NCBI GenBank assembly: GCA_949294185.1
Contig: CASFGA010000012.1
Location: 1 to 64,000 of the forward strand
Direction: 5' to 3'
DNA from: an uncultured Bacteroides sp.
GTDB lineage: Bacteria; Bacteroidota; Bacteroidia; Bacteroidales; Bacteroidaceae
Length of the DNA: 64,000 bases
This document shows positions 25,773-34,611 of this stretch, piece after piece. The notes under the pieces are model-generated. The model searched no databases and was not told the origin of the DNA. It saw only the letters and a program-made list of their open reading frames with translations. The position numbers and the translations under genes were made by a program. Numbering within the stretch: the stretch's first letter is position 1; the number at the start of each line of letters is the position of its first letter.

Positions 25773-26102
25773 ATGGCGGAGGATATGATTCTTACCACGA
25801 CCAACAGTGTGGAAGGCCGCCCTGCGAGGGAATATCTCGGGGTGGTGACAGGCGAGACCATCATTGGGGCCAACTTCATCAAGGATTTCTTTGCCGGCAT
25901 CCGCGACATTGTGGGAGGGCGTTCGGGCAGCTACGAGAAGGTGCTGCGTGAGGCGAAAGACTCTGCCCTGCGCGAGATGGAGGAGCGTGCCCGGCGGCTC
26001 GGGGCCGATGCCGTGATAGGCATTGACATCGACTATGAGACCATCGGGCAGGGAAATTCCATGATTATGGTGACCTGCAGCGGAACGGCGGTCAGGTTCT
26101 GA
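25773..26102 (+). CDS. YbjQ family (UPF0145) putative heavy-metal-binding protein
   Basis: A 109-aa protein of the YbjQ/UPF0145 family, small pentamer-forming domains called heavy-metal-binding from weak evidence. Typical motifs are [65 protein letters not shown] and a hydrophobic end with [11 protein letters not shown]. The start codon directly follows the ddh stop, implying translational coupling, but no functional link between the two families is established. A strong bidirectional terminator follows. Confidence 0.9.
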   Translation: MAEDMILTTTNSVEGRPAREYLGVVTGETIIGANFIKDFFAGIRDIVGGRSGSYEKVLREAKDSALREMEERARRLGADAVIGIDIDYETIGQGNSMIMVTCSGTAVRF

Positions 26103-26134
26103 CGGTCTTGAAAGACAGGAGGCGGCAGAAAACA

Positions 26135-26185
26135 AGCCATCCCGCAACCGGGCGTTGTGCCCTGCGCGGGATGGCTTTCTTCTTA
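26135..26185. terminator. Terminator between ybjQ-like and nucleotidyltransferase genes
   Basis: A perfect 11-bp outer stem (26135-26145 with 26166-26176) and T-rich TTTCTTCTT on the plus strand. It separates two convergent genes. Confidence 0.85.
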
Positions 26186-26213
26186 TTGTATGAATCTACG
26201 AATCTTCACGGGT

Positions 26214-27119
26214 TCAGAACAGCTTGGCAGGATATTCGCCTGCGTCTACCAGAGCCTGAATCTTGTCTACCACACTCTGGCGGTCGGCCGCATAGGTCAC
26301 TCCGAACCACTTTGAGGTGGTGTCGAGCACCTTCACCGTAGCCGTGCCGTCATTGATGAGCTTGTTCACCATCAGCGGGATGAAGTATTCGGCCTTGATG
26401 TTGGTGATGTTGGCTTTCAGGAACTCCACGAAATAGTCTTCCGAATACTTGAAGTAGTCGGGTGTGAATCCCCACATGTTCATCGAAACCGGCGTGTTGT
26501 CGTCCACAGCCACCCATTCGCCTTTTTCGTCCTTGTAGCATACCGGCCCGTCCACGCGCATGATTTCCGTACGTTCCACCACCGTGGTCAGGTGTCCGGC
26601 CTCGTTGGTCGAGCAGATGCCCCGGGCCACCGAGCCGCTTTCCGACAGCGTGTTGCCTACACGGAATCCCACCATGCAGTAGTCGTTCTTCGCGCCTTCG
26701 GGCAGTTCAGACAGATATTTCCCTATCACGGCGAAGCTGTCGCGTCCGTAGAAGTCGTCGGCGTTGATTACGGCAAACGGTTCCTTGATTACATCCTTCC
26801 CCATCAGCACGGCGTGGTTCGTCCCCCACGGCTTCACGCGCTCTTCAGGGCAGGTGAACCCTTCGGGCAGGTTGTGTATGTCTTGGAACACCACTTCCAC
26901 CGGGATGTGGTTTTCGTATTTGCTGATGATCTTTTCGCGGAAATCCTTTTCAAAGTCTTTGCGGATGACAAACACCAGTTTGCCGAATCCGCCGCGGATG
27001 GCGTCGAATATGGAATAGTCCATGATAGTCTCGCCGTTGGGGCCCAGACCGTCGAGCTGCTTCAAGCCCCCGTAACGGCTTCCCATGCCGGCTGCCAGTA
27101 CAAATAATGTTGGTTTCAT
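26214..27119 (-). CDS. Sugar-phosphate nucleotidyltransferase
   Basis: A 301-aa GT-A fold nucleotidyltransferase. The nucleotide-binding motif LAAGMGSRYGGLKQLDGLGPNG is near residues 8-29, with the metal-binding aspartates in VINADDFYG and a G-T-N-H-A-V-L block near 99-105. The reaction is inferred as transfer of NMP from an NTP to a sugar phosphate. Such enzymes in Bacteroides occur singly or near sugar kinases; none is adjacent here, so substrate and pathway are unknown. It shares the terminator at 26135-26185 with the convergent ybjQ-like gene and is divergent from tamB. A -7-like TATCTTTG lies on the minus strand at 27155-27148. Confidence 0.85.
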   Translation of the reverse strand: MKPTLFVLAAGMGSRYGGLKQLDGLGPNGETIMDYSIFDAIRGGFGKLVFVIRKDFEKDFREKIISKYENHIPVEVVFQDIHNLPEGFTCPEERVKPWGTNHAVLMGKDVIKEPFAVINADDFYGRDSFAVIGKYLSELPEGAKNDYCMVGFRVGNTLSESGSVARGICSTNEAGHLTTVVERTEIMRVDGPVCYKDEKGEWVAVDDNTPVSMNMWGFTPDYFKYSEDYFVEFLKANITNIKAEYFIPLMVNKLINDGTATVKVLDTTSKWFGVTYAADRQSVVDKIQALVDAGEYPAKLF

Positions 27120-27260
27120 AGGTATAATTAAAAGTTAGTAACTATGGCAAAGATAAGAAGAATTATGCAGTCGGTCGAAGAGTTTGTCAACAAAATGCGT
27201 TCCTGTTCTGTTATTTTTTTGTATATTCGCCTAAGTTTTTGATTTTAACGGATAGAAAAT

Positions 27261-30200
27261 ATGAAGAAATATACCAAATGGGGCATTGGGATTGCCCTCT
27301 TTCCCTTTGCGCTGTTTGTCGTGATTTGCATACTGCTGTACGTTCCTCCCGTGCAGCGTTTCCTGGTAAGTACGGCCACCCGTTACGCTTCCGAGGCGAG
27401 CGGCATGGACATACATATCGGCCGCCTGTCTCTTTCGTTCCCTCTCGACCTGGTGGTGCACGAGGCGCAGGTGGTCGACGGGCGCGACACGATTCTCAAT
27501 GTGGACCGGCTTACGGTGGAGGTGCAGCTGCTGCCGCTCGTGCGCAGGCAGGTGGAGATAGACGGGGTGCGTCTCACCGGGGCTGCGGTGAACACCGCCG
27601 GACTGGTGGAGGGCATGACTCTCAAGGGGGAGGTGGGCGAGCTGTTCCTACGCTCGCACGGGGTCGACCTGTCGCCCGAGACCGCCGTTCTCAACAATCT
27701 GCTGCTGAAGGATACACATCTCTCGCTCTGTTTGGCCGATACTACCGAGAGTGTGGATACGGCCGCCTCCGCACCGCTCTACTGGAAGGTGGACTTGCAG
27801 GACATTGATCTGGAGAACGTGTCGTTTGCCATGCAGATGCCGCTTGACTCGATGGACTTTCGGGTAAAGCTCGGCAAGGCTGCCTTGCGCGACGGACTGA
27901 TTGACCTGCGCAAGTCGGCCTATACGGTGCAGCATTTCAGCATCCGGCAGGGAGAGGCCGACTATAATTCGGGCGGTGCGCCGATGGCGGAAGCCGGACT
28001 CGACCCTTCCCACATCCGTGTGAGAGACATCAATATCGGCATCGATTCCATTTACTATGAGGGAAATCATATCCGCGCCCTTATCCGCGAGCTTGGGATG
28101 AAGGAGCGTTCGGGACTGGAGATTACTTCCACCGAGGGGCGGCTGATAGCCGACGAGCGGGTCATCAGTGTGCCCTCTTTCGAAGTCCGCACCCCCGATT
28201 CGTATCTCACCTTCGAGGCTTCGGCCGACTGGAGTCTGGCCGCCTCCGACCCCGACGGCACGCTGCGTGCGCGCCTGATGGCCGAAATCGGCAAGACCGA
28301 CCTCTTCCGGTTCATGCCTGCCATGCCCGAGGCTTTTGCCGGCAGCTATCCTTCCGCCCCGCTCCGCATACAGGTGGGGCTTGACGGCAGTCTGAAGGAG
28401 CTTCGGCTCACGCAGGCCAACATAGCCATTCCCGAGAGCTTCCGTGTGGAGACAGACGGTGTGCTGACCAACCTGCTCGACAGCGCCGCCCGTGCGGGCA
28501 CGTTCAACCTTTCAGCCGCTTTCCAGAACATGGACTTTGTAGAGGCGCTGGCCGGAGGGGGGATAGCTGTCCCTCAGGGAATGACGATAGACGGCAAGGC
28601 GGGCATGAGGGGAAACCTGCTGGAAGCCGATGTGGCTCTGCGCAACGACTCGGGAAGGGTGGAGCTTGTGGCGGGCTACGACCTGTCGTGCGATGCCTAT
28701 CATGCTGAGGTGGACATCGATTCGCTCGACATGCACGCCTTTTTGCCCGGCGACTCTCTTTTTCATGTGTCGGCTTCGCTGCGCGCCCGGGGTGAGGGGC
28801 TTGACTTTTTCTCTCCGCAGACGGTGATGGAAGCCGAAGGCGGACTTTCCTGTCTGGAATACGGCAGCCGCACGTTTTCAGGAGTAAGTCTGGATGCCTC
28901 GCTGAAACACTCGAAGGCAGTGGCGCGTCTGGAGGTGAAAGACGCGCTGATGGATGTGTCGTCGCGCCTGGAAGCCGCGCTTCATCCGCGCAGAATCAAG
29001 GCGGATATGAACATGGAGGTGCGCAGCCTCGACCTGCGGGGACTGGAACTGGTGGCCACCCCGCTGAAGACGGCGGAAAAGGTTGACCTTCACCTTTCCA
29101 CCGACATGCGGGAGAGCCACAGCGCACGGCTGTCGGTGCGCGACATCCATATCACTACGGCACAGAATACTTTCCATACGAAAGACCTTCACTTGGGGTT
29201 CAGTACGGCACGCGACTCCATCCGGAGCTATGCGAACGCCGGCGACCTGACCTTCCTGTTCCGTGCGCGGGGGGGAGTGGAGCAGCTTGCCGACCGTGCT
29301 GCCCGTCTGGGTGCCATGCTGGCCGAGCAGTGGGAGGCGGGATATGTGGATCAGGAGGTGCTGAAAGAGCATCTGCCCGAAGCCACCTTCTACATCTTCG
29401 CCAAAAACGACAACCCTCTGGCAAACATGCTCGGCATAAAGAACATCAGCTTCAGCCGCCTGTTTACGCGCATCGAGACATCGCCTGCCAGCGGACTGAA
29501 GGGCGATGCCTACCTTTACAGCCTGCGCACCGACAGTCTGGAGCTTGACACCATCTATTTCAACCTTATGCCGGAAACCGGACGGATGGTCTTCAAGAGC
29601 GGGGTGATAGCGGGCAACAAGCCGTTTCAGGAAGCCTTCGACATTTCGCTGAACGGTGACATCGGAGCTGACCGGGCGAATGTGATGATTGACTACCTGA
29701 ACGGCAAAAAAGAGTGCGGGGTGCATCTCGGCTTCATCGCGGGGCTTCAGAAGGAAGGCATCAGCATCCACATTTCGCCTAATGACCCTACGCTGGTCTA
29801 CCGCAAGTTCCGGGTGAATCCGCGCAACTACATCTATCTGAAGAATGAAGGGCGCATCGAGGCCGATCTGGGTATTTTCGACGAGAATCATACGGGCATA
29901 CATCTTTATTCCACGCCCGACTCTACCGTGCAGCAAGACCTTACACTGGCCATCAACCGGCTCGACATCGCCGAGTTCCGCCGCGTGGTGCCCTATATGC
30001 CCGACATCGCGGGAGTAATCAATGCCGAAGCCCACTATGTGCAGGCGGGCAAGCTGATGCAGGTGTCGGCCGATGTGAATGTCGACCGTCTGGCCTACAA
30101 CAGCCAGCCTTTGGGCAACTGGGGGATGAGTGGTGTCTATCTGCCTCTGGAGACGGGCGAACAGAGTTTCGACGGATTCATTACGCTTGAGAATACGGAG

Positions 30201-31886
30201 ATTGCCAGTGTGAACGGCTCCTATCTGGCGGCATCCGGAGAAGGCGAGGGAAGACTCGAGGCGGAGATGGGGCTTCACCATTTTCCGCTCCACATTGCCA
30301 ATGCCTTTATCCCCGACCGCATGGCGGTGCTTTCCGGCGATATGGACGGCACGCTCGCCGTATCGGGCAGCACATCCCGCCCGCTGATAAACGGCGAGAT
30401 CAATCTCGACAGTGTGAACGTGAATGTGCCGCAGGCATCGCTTAACCTGAGGTTTGACAACCGTCCGGTGCGCATAGCCGACAGCCGCCTCACCTTCGAC
30501 AAGTTCAGTATCTATACTGCCGGAAAGACCCCCTTCACCATCGACGGCGATGTGGACATGTCTGACCTGGCCGACATGAAGCTTGACCTGCTGATGAATG
30601 CGCATAACTTTGAGGTGCTGAATGCCAAAAAGACAAAAGAGTCGATGGTATACGGAAAGCTTTATATCGACTTCAATGCCATGCTGCGGGGAAGCCTGAC
30701 GGCGATGACCCTGCGCGGAAACGCCAACATATTGGGCACGAGCGATTTCACCTACATCCTGCAAGACTCTCCGCTGACGGTGGAAGACCGCCTGGGTGAG
30801 ACGGTCACTTTTGTGAACTTCAACGATACGGCTGCGGCGGCCCGCCGTGTGATACCTGCCATGACTTTGGGAGGGATGGATATGCTGATGACCCTCCACA
30901 TCGACGAGGCGGTGCAGTGTCAGGTGGATATGGATGAAAACGGCAGCAACTATATGATGTTCGAGGGCGGAGGAGACCTTTCGTTCCAGTATACGCCGGA
31001 GGGGAACATGCTGCTCAACGGACGCTATTCGCTGATGAGCGGGGAACTGAAATATCAGATGCCGGTCATCCCGCTGAAGACTTTCCATATCCGCAGCGGA
31101 AGCTACATCGAGTGGACGGGAAACATCATGAATCCGAACCTGAACATACAGGCTTCGGAACGGGTGCGCGCATCGGTGGCGCAGGAAGACCAGAGCACGC
31201 GCACGGTCAACTTCGATGTAGGGGTGAGCATCACCAACCGTCTGGAGAACCTGGGATTTGTCTTTACGCTCGAAGCGCCCGACGACGGAACCATGCAGAA
31301 CGAACTGGCGGGCATGTCGGCCGAGGAAAAGAACAAGCTGGCGGTGACCATGCTGGTCACGGGCATGTATCTGGCCGAAGGAAATACGGCGGGAGGCGGA
31401 GGCATGTCGGCCAACAGCATGCTGAACTCATTTCTCGAAGGGCAGATAAACAAGGTGGCGGGCAGTGCGCTGAAGACCATTGATGTGAACTTCGGAATGG
31501 AGCAGACGGAGCAGGGGGGAAACACGCAGACGGACTATAATTTCCAGTTCGCCAAACGCTTCTGGAACAACCGCTTCAGCGTGATTATCGGCGGAAAGGT
31601 GTCTACCGGAAACAATGCCGCCCAACAGGACGACTCGTTTATCGACAACATTTCACTGGAATATCGTCTGGACAACAGCGGTACGCGCTACATCAAAATA
31701 TTCCACGACAAGAACTATGAGAATATCCTCGACGGCGAAGTGACCGAAACCGGAGCGGGTATCGTGCTGCGCAAGAAAATCAGCAAGCTGAGCGAGCTGT
31801 TCATCTTCCGCAGCCGGAAGAAGAAGCCCGAGGCGGCTGAAGAGGAAAGCAAGAAGGAAAACAAAGAGGAAACAGACGAACAATGA
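27261..31886 (+). CDS. tamB: TamB-like translocation and assembly module protein
   Basis: A 1541-aa AsmA/TamB-family protein. One N-terminal membrane helix (about 7-30) anchors it in the inner membrane, and the rest is a long repetitive beta-structure expected to span the periplasm. The first part matches AsmA-like sequence (GRLSLSFPLDLVVHEAQVVDGRDT). The C-terminal 400 residues form the conserved TamB domain (INGEINLDSVNVNVPQ, FHIRSGSYIEWTGNIMNPNLNI, FTLEAPDDGTMQNELAGMS) ending in a basic, acidic-flanked tail. With the BamA/TamA-type partner it is thought to help insert outer-membrane proteins or move phospholipids. The next gene overlaps it by 4 bp (ATGA), a sign of coupled translation. Confidence 0.95.
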   Translation: MKKYTKWGIGIALFPFALFVVICILLYVPPVQRFLVSTATRYASEASGMDIHIGRLSLSFPLDLVVHEAQVVDGRDTILNVDRLTVEVQLLPLVRRQVEIDGVRLTGAAVNTAGLVEGMTLKGEVGELFLRSHGVDLSPETAVLNNLLLKDTHLSLCLADTTESVDTAASAPLYWKVDLQDIDLENVSFAMQMPLDSMDFRVKLGKAALRDGLIDLRKSAYTVQHFSIRQGEADYNSGGAPMAEAGLDPSHIRVRDINIGIDSIYYEGNHIRALIRELGMKERSGLEITSTEGRLIADERVISVPSFEVRTPDSYLTFEASADWSLAASDPDGTLRARLMAEIGKTDLFRFMPAMPEAFAGSYPSAPLRIQVGLDGSLKELRLTQANIAIPESFRVETDGVLTNLLDSAARAGTFNLSAAFQNMDFVEALAGGGIAVPQGMTIDGKAGMRGNLLEADVALRNDSGRVELVAGYDLSCDAYHAEVDIDSLDMHAFLPGDSLFHVSASLRARGEGLDFFSPQTVMEAEGGLSCLEYGSRTFSGVSLDASLKHSKAVARLEVKDALMDVSSRLEAALHPRRIKADMNMEVRSLDLRGLELVATPLKTAEKVDLHLSTDMRESHSARLSVRDIHITTAQNTFHTKDLHLGFSTARDSIRSYANAGDLTFLFRARGGVEQLADRAARLGAMLAEQWEAGYVDQEVLKEHLPEATFYIFAKNDNPLANMLGIKNISFSRLFTRIETSPASGLKGDAYLYSLRTDSLELDTIYFNLMPETGRMVFKSGVIAGNKPFQEAFDISLNGDIGADRANVMIDYLNGKKECGVHLGFIAGLQKEGISIHISPNDPTLVYRKFRVNPRNYIYLKNEGRIEADLGIFDENHTGIHLYSTPDSTVQQDLTLAINRLDIAEFRRVVPYMPDIAGVINAEAHYVQAGKLMQVSADVNVDRLAYNSQPLGNWGMSGVYLPLETGEQSFDGFITLENTEIASVNGSYLAASGEGEGRLEAEMGLHHFPLHIANAFIPDRMAVLSGDMDGTLAVSGSTSRPLINGEINLDSVNVNVPQASLNLRFDNRPVRIADSRLTFDKFSIYTAGKTPFTIDGDVDMSDLADMKLDLLMNAHNFEVLNAKKTKESMVYGKLYIDFNAMLRGSLTAMTLRGNANILGTSDFTYILQDSPLTVEDRLGETVTFVNFNDTAAAARRVIPAMTLGGMDMLMTLHIDEAVQCQVDMDENGSNYMMFEGGGDLSFQYTPEGNMLLNGRYSLMSGELKYQMPVIPLKTFHIRSGSYIEWTGNIMNPNLNIQASERVRASVAQEDQSTRTVNFDVGVSITNRLENLGFVFTLEAPDDGTMQNELAGMSAEEKNKLAVTMLVTGMYLAEGNTAGGGGMSANSMLNSFLEGQINKVAGSALKTIDVNFGMEQTEQGGNTQTDYNFQFAKRFWNNRFSVIIGGKVSTGNNAAQQDDSFIDNISLEYRLDNSGTRYIKIFHDKNYENILDGEVTETGAGIVLRKKISKLSELFIFRSRKKKPEAAEEESKKENKEETDEQ

Positions 31887-34207
31887 AAAGACTCATTTAT
31901 TATATAGGGATATTTGTGGCTTCGGTGTGGTTGGCGGCATGCTCTACCACGAAGAATCTGGCCGAGGGCGAGACGCTCTACATCGGCATGCGGAAGACCA
32001 CCGTGACGGGAGGCGACGATACGCCGATGGGGAAGAAGGCTCTGGCTGAGGCGACGGCGGCCATCACCGTGGCGCCAAACAATGCCGTGTTCGGAAGCGG
32101 AAGCATGCGCTGGCATTTCCCCGTGGGGCTATGGGTGTACAACCGTTTCCAACACTGTGAGAAGGGAATCGGACGGTGGATATTCAACAAGCTTGCGTCC
32201 GACCCCGTCTACCTGTCCACCGTCAATCCGGACACGCGGGTGAAGGTGGCAAGCAATCTGCTGCACGACTACGGCTATTTCAACGGAAAGGTGACCTATG
32301 AGGTGGACAGCACCGACCATCCCCGAAAGGCCCGTCTGAAATACCGCATCGACATGGGGCAGGGCTATCTGCTCGACTCCATCGCCTACGAAGGGTTCAG
32401 TCCCAGAGCCGACAGCCTGATACACGCCACTTATGCCGACCGCATCATCCGCAGAGACGACCCGTTTGATGTCACGAAGCTGAACGAAGAGCGCGAGCGG
32501 CTTGTCTCCCTCTTCCGGAACAACGGCTACTATTACTACCGTTCCGACTTCATCACCTTTCTGGCCGATACGCTGATTCGTCCGGGATATGTCAACCTGA
32601 AGATTGTTCCGAAGAAGAGTGTGCCTCCGGAGGCGCTCCGTCCGTATTATATCGGCCATACCTCCGTCTACATGACAGGCCACAACGGCGAGCCTCCCAC
32701 CGATTCGCTGAAGACCAGGAACTTTACGGTCTATTTTGCGGGCGACAAGCCGGGGCTTCGCTTCGGGGTGCTGCGCAAGCGTTTCCTTTACCGTGCCGGA
32801 GAGAAGTATTCGCAGCAGCGTCAGGACTATACGCAGGAGGCACTGGCGCGTCTGGGCGTGTTCAAGTTCAACGAATTTCAGTACATCCCGCGCAGCGACG
32901 GCTCGGATACGCTCGATATACGGGTGAACTCCGTGTTCGACCTGCCCTACGACAGCGAGCTGGAATTGAATGTCACCACCAAGAGTACGAAGCAGACCGG
33001 GCCGGGTGCGATATTCAACCTTTCGCGCAGGAACTTCCGGGGCATGGGTGCGTCGCTGAATCTGGAGCTGAAGGGCTCTTACGAGTGGCAGACCAGTTCG
33101 ACGGTAGACGGTGAAAGCTCGGTCATGAATTCTTACGAGCTGGGAGCGGCCTTGTCGCTCAACTTTCCGCGGCTTGTCCTGCCCTGGGTGCGCGACCGCA
33201 TCGACCCGTTCCGCTTCCCCTCTGAGACCAACTTCAAGATTTATGTGGACCAGGTGAACCGTGCCCGCTACTTCAAGATGCTTTCTTTCGGTGGCGAGGT
33301 GTCATACAGCTTCCAGCCCTCGCGCAGCATGAAGCATACCGTCACGCCGCTCCATCTGGCGTTCAACAAGCTTCAGAACCGCACGGCGCGTTTCGACTCC
33401 ATAGCCCGCCAGAACCCGATGCTGTTCTACAGTCTCGACGACCAGTTCATCCCTTCCGTATCCTATACGCTGACCTACGACAACAGCTACCGGAAGAAGA
33501 AAAGCCGCGTCTGGTGGGAGAACTCCGTGACTTCGGCCGGAAATGTCACCTCGCTCATCTATGCCGCATTCGGAAAGAGGTTCGGAGAGCGCGACAAGAA
33601 GTTTCTGGGCACTCCTTTCGCGCAGTTCCTGAAGTTCTCGTCCGAAATCCGCCACCTTTATGAGTTCAGCGAATACCATCAGCTTGCCACCCGCCTGATG
33701 GGAGGGGTGATATGGGCCTACGGAAACAAGACGATCGCGCCCTACAGTGAGCAGTTTTACGTGGGCGGAGCCAACAGCATCCGTGCCTTCACCATCCGCT
33801 CCATCGGTCCGGGACGCTTCCATCCGGCCGAAAACGCCACCTACTCTTACGTAGACGAGACGGGCGACATCAAGCTGGAGGCGAATGTGGAATACCGTTT
33901 CCGCATATTGTCCAACCTCATGGGCGGAAACCTGAACGGAGCCGTCTTTCTCGATGCCGGAAACGTGTGGCTCATGCGCAAGGATGAAGCCCGTCCCGGT
34001 GCGGAGTTTACATTGAACCGCTTTTTCGACAGCATCGCCCTCGGTACGGGTGTGGGCATCCGCTACGACCTGTCTTTCCTCGTGCTTCGTCTTGACTGGG
34101 GAATCGCCCTCCACGTGCCGTATGAGACGGTGAAGCCGGGCTACTACAACATCCCCAAGTTCAAAGACGGTATGGGCATCCACTTTGCCATCGGCTATCC
34201 GTTCTGA
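31883..34207 (+). CDS. BamA/TamA-family outer-membrane protein with lipoprotein signal (TamL-like)
   Basis: A 774-aa Omp85-family protein. The signal peptide ends in the lipobox LAACS (Cys about residue 20), unusual for Omp85 proteins but characteristic of TamL, the Bacteroidetes counterpart of TamA. POTRA-like domains occupy about 30-430 (including a strand LKYRIDMGQGYLLDSI) and a 16-stranded barrel the rest, with the lid-lock motif seen as YVGGANSIRAF (about 637-647) and a C-terminal strand ending in F. It overlaps tamB by 4 bp, so the pair forms a TAM complex in one operon. Lipoprotein anchoring is the main difference from the proteobacterial system. Confidence 0.9.
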   Translation: MKRLIYYIGIFVASVWLAACSTTKNLAEGETLYIGMRKTTVTGGDDTPMGKKALAEATAAITVAPNNAVFGSGSMRWHFPVGLWVYNRFQHCEKGIGRWIFNKLASDPVYLSTVNPDTRVKVASNLLHDYGYFNGKVTYEVDSTDHPRKARLKYRIDMGQGYLLDSIAYEGFSPRADSLIHATYADRIIRRDDPFDVTKLNEERERLVSLFRNNGYYYYRSDFITFLADTLIRPGYVNLKIVPKKSVPPEALRPYYIGHTSVYMTGHNGEPPTDSLKTRNFTVYFAGDKPGLRFGVLRKRFLYRAGEKYSQQRQDYTQEALARLGVFKFNEFQYIPRSDGSDTLDIRVNSVFDLPYDSELELNVTTKSTKQTGPGAIFNLSRRNFRGMGASLNLELKGSYEWQTSSTVDGESSVMNSYELGAALSLNFPRLVLPWVRDRIDPFRFPSETNFKIYVDQVNRARYFKMLSFGGEVSYSFQPSRSMKHTVTPLHLAFNKLQNRTARFDSIARQNPMLFYSLDDQFIPSVSYTLTYDNSYRKKKSRVWWENSVTSAGNVTSLIYAAFGKRFGERDKKFLGTPFAQFLKFSSEIRHLYEFSEYHQLATRLMGGVIWAYGNKTIAPYSEQFYVGGANSIRAFTIRSIGPGRFHPAENATYSYVDETGDIKLEANVEYRFRILSNLMGGNLNGAVFLDAGNVWLMRKDEARPGAEFTLNRFFDSIALGTGVGIRYDLSFLVLRLDWGIALHVPYETVKPGYYNIPKFKDGMGIHFAIGYPF

Positions 34208-34351
34208 CGGCTGCGGACAGACGATTTCTTAAGTGAAGCTTCCTTTCGGACAGTTGTCGGGAGGAGGCTTTTTTCATGCCCGTATGCTGTGCGGACTTTC
34301 GGCATGATATTTCGGTTTGCCCGTGCAGACTGGGATGTTTTCCGGTGTCTT

Positions 34352-34387
34352 TTTTATGTGTTACATAAAATGTTCCGCACGTTACAT
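34352..34387. promoter_or_regulatory. Operator-like dyad and direct repeat upstream of susC
   Basis: TTTTATGT-gtt-ACATAAAA (34352-34370) is a perfect 8-bp inverted repeat with a 3-bp centre. GTTACAT occurs at 34360 and again at 34381, 21 bp apart (two helical turns). This lies about 75 bp upstream of the -7 box of the SusC gene and looks like a binding site for a dimeric regulator. The rest of 34208-34351 shows no gene. Confidence 0.5.
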
Positions 34388-34445
34388 GAAAAGAAAAGTC
34401 CTCTTATTATTAAGAAAAGTTGTCTTCGTTTGCGATAACGGATTT

Positions 34446-34453
34446 TAAATTTG
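34446..34453 (+). promoter_or_regulatory. -7 box of the susCD operon
   Basis: TAAATTTG, an exact TAnnTTTG match, leaving a leader of about 150 nt before the ATG. No convincing -33 box at 19-21 bp, consistent with an activated promoter. Confidence 0.5.
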
Positions 34454-34611
34454 TAAGCGAACACAGTAGGTTGTCTGTAGTAAGAATTTTTGGAAAATGC
34501 TGTAAGAAAGTTGGTCGCCGGTGTATTGAGGAGACATCGTGCAGACTTTTGTTGCTTTGTTAGACCTTAGTTCAGACATCATTTTTAGTTCTTATATTAT
34601 TAACTTCAAAA

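Noticed and set aside
28878..31088. 736-codon minus-strand frame opposite tamB
   Set aside because: Low-complexity H/R/V-rich product; the plus strand encodes recognisable TamB throughout.
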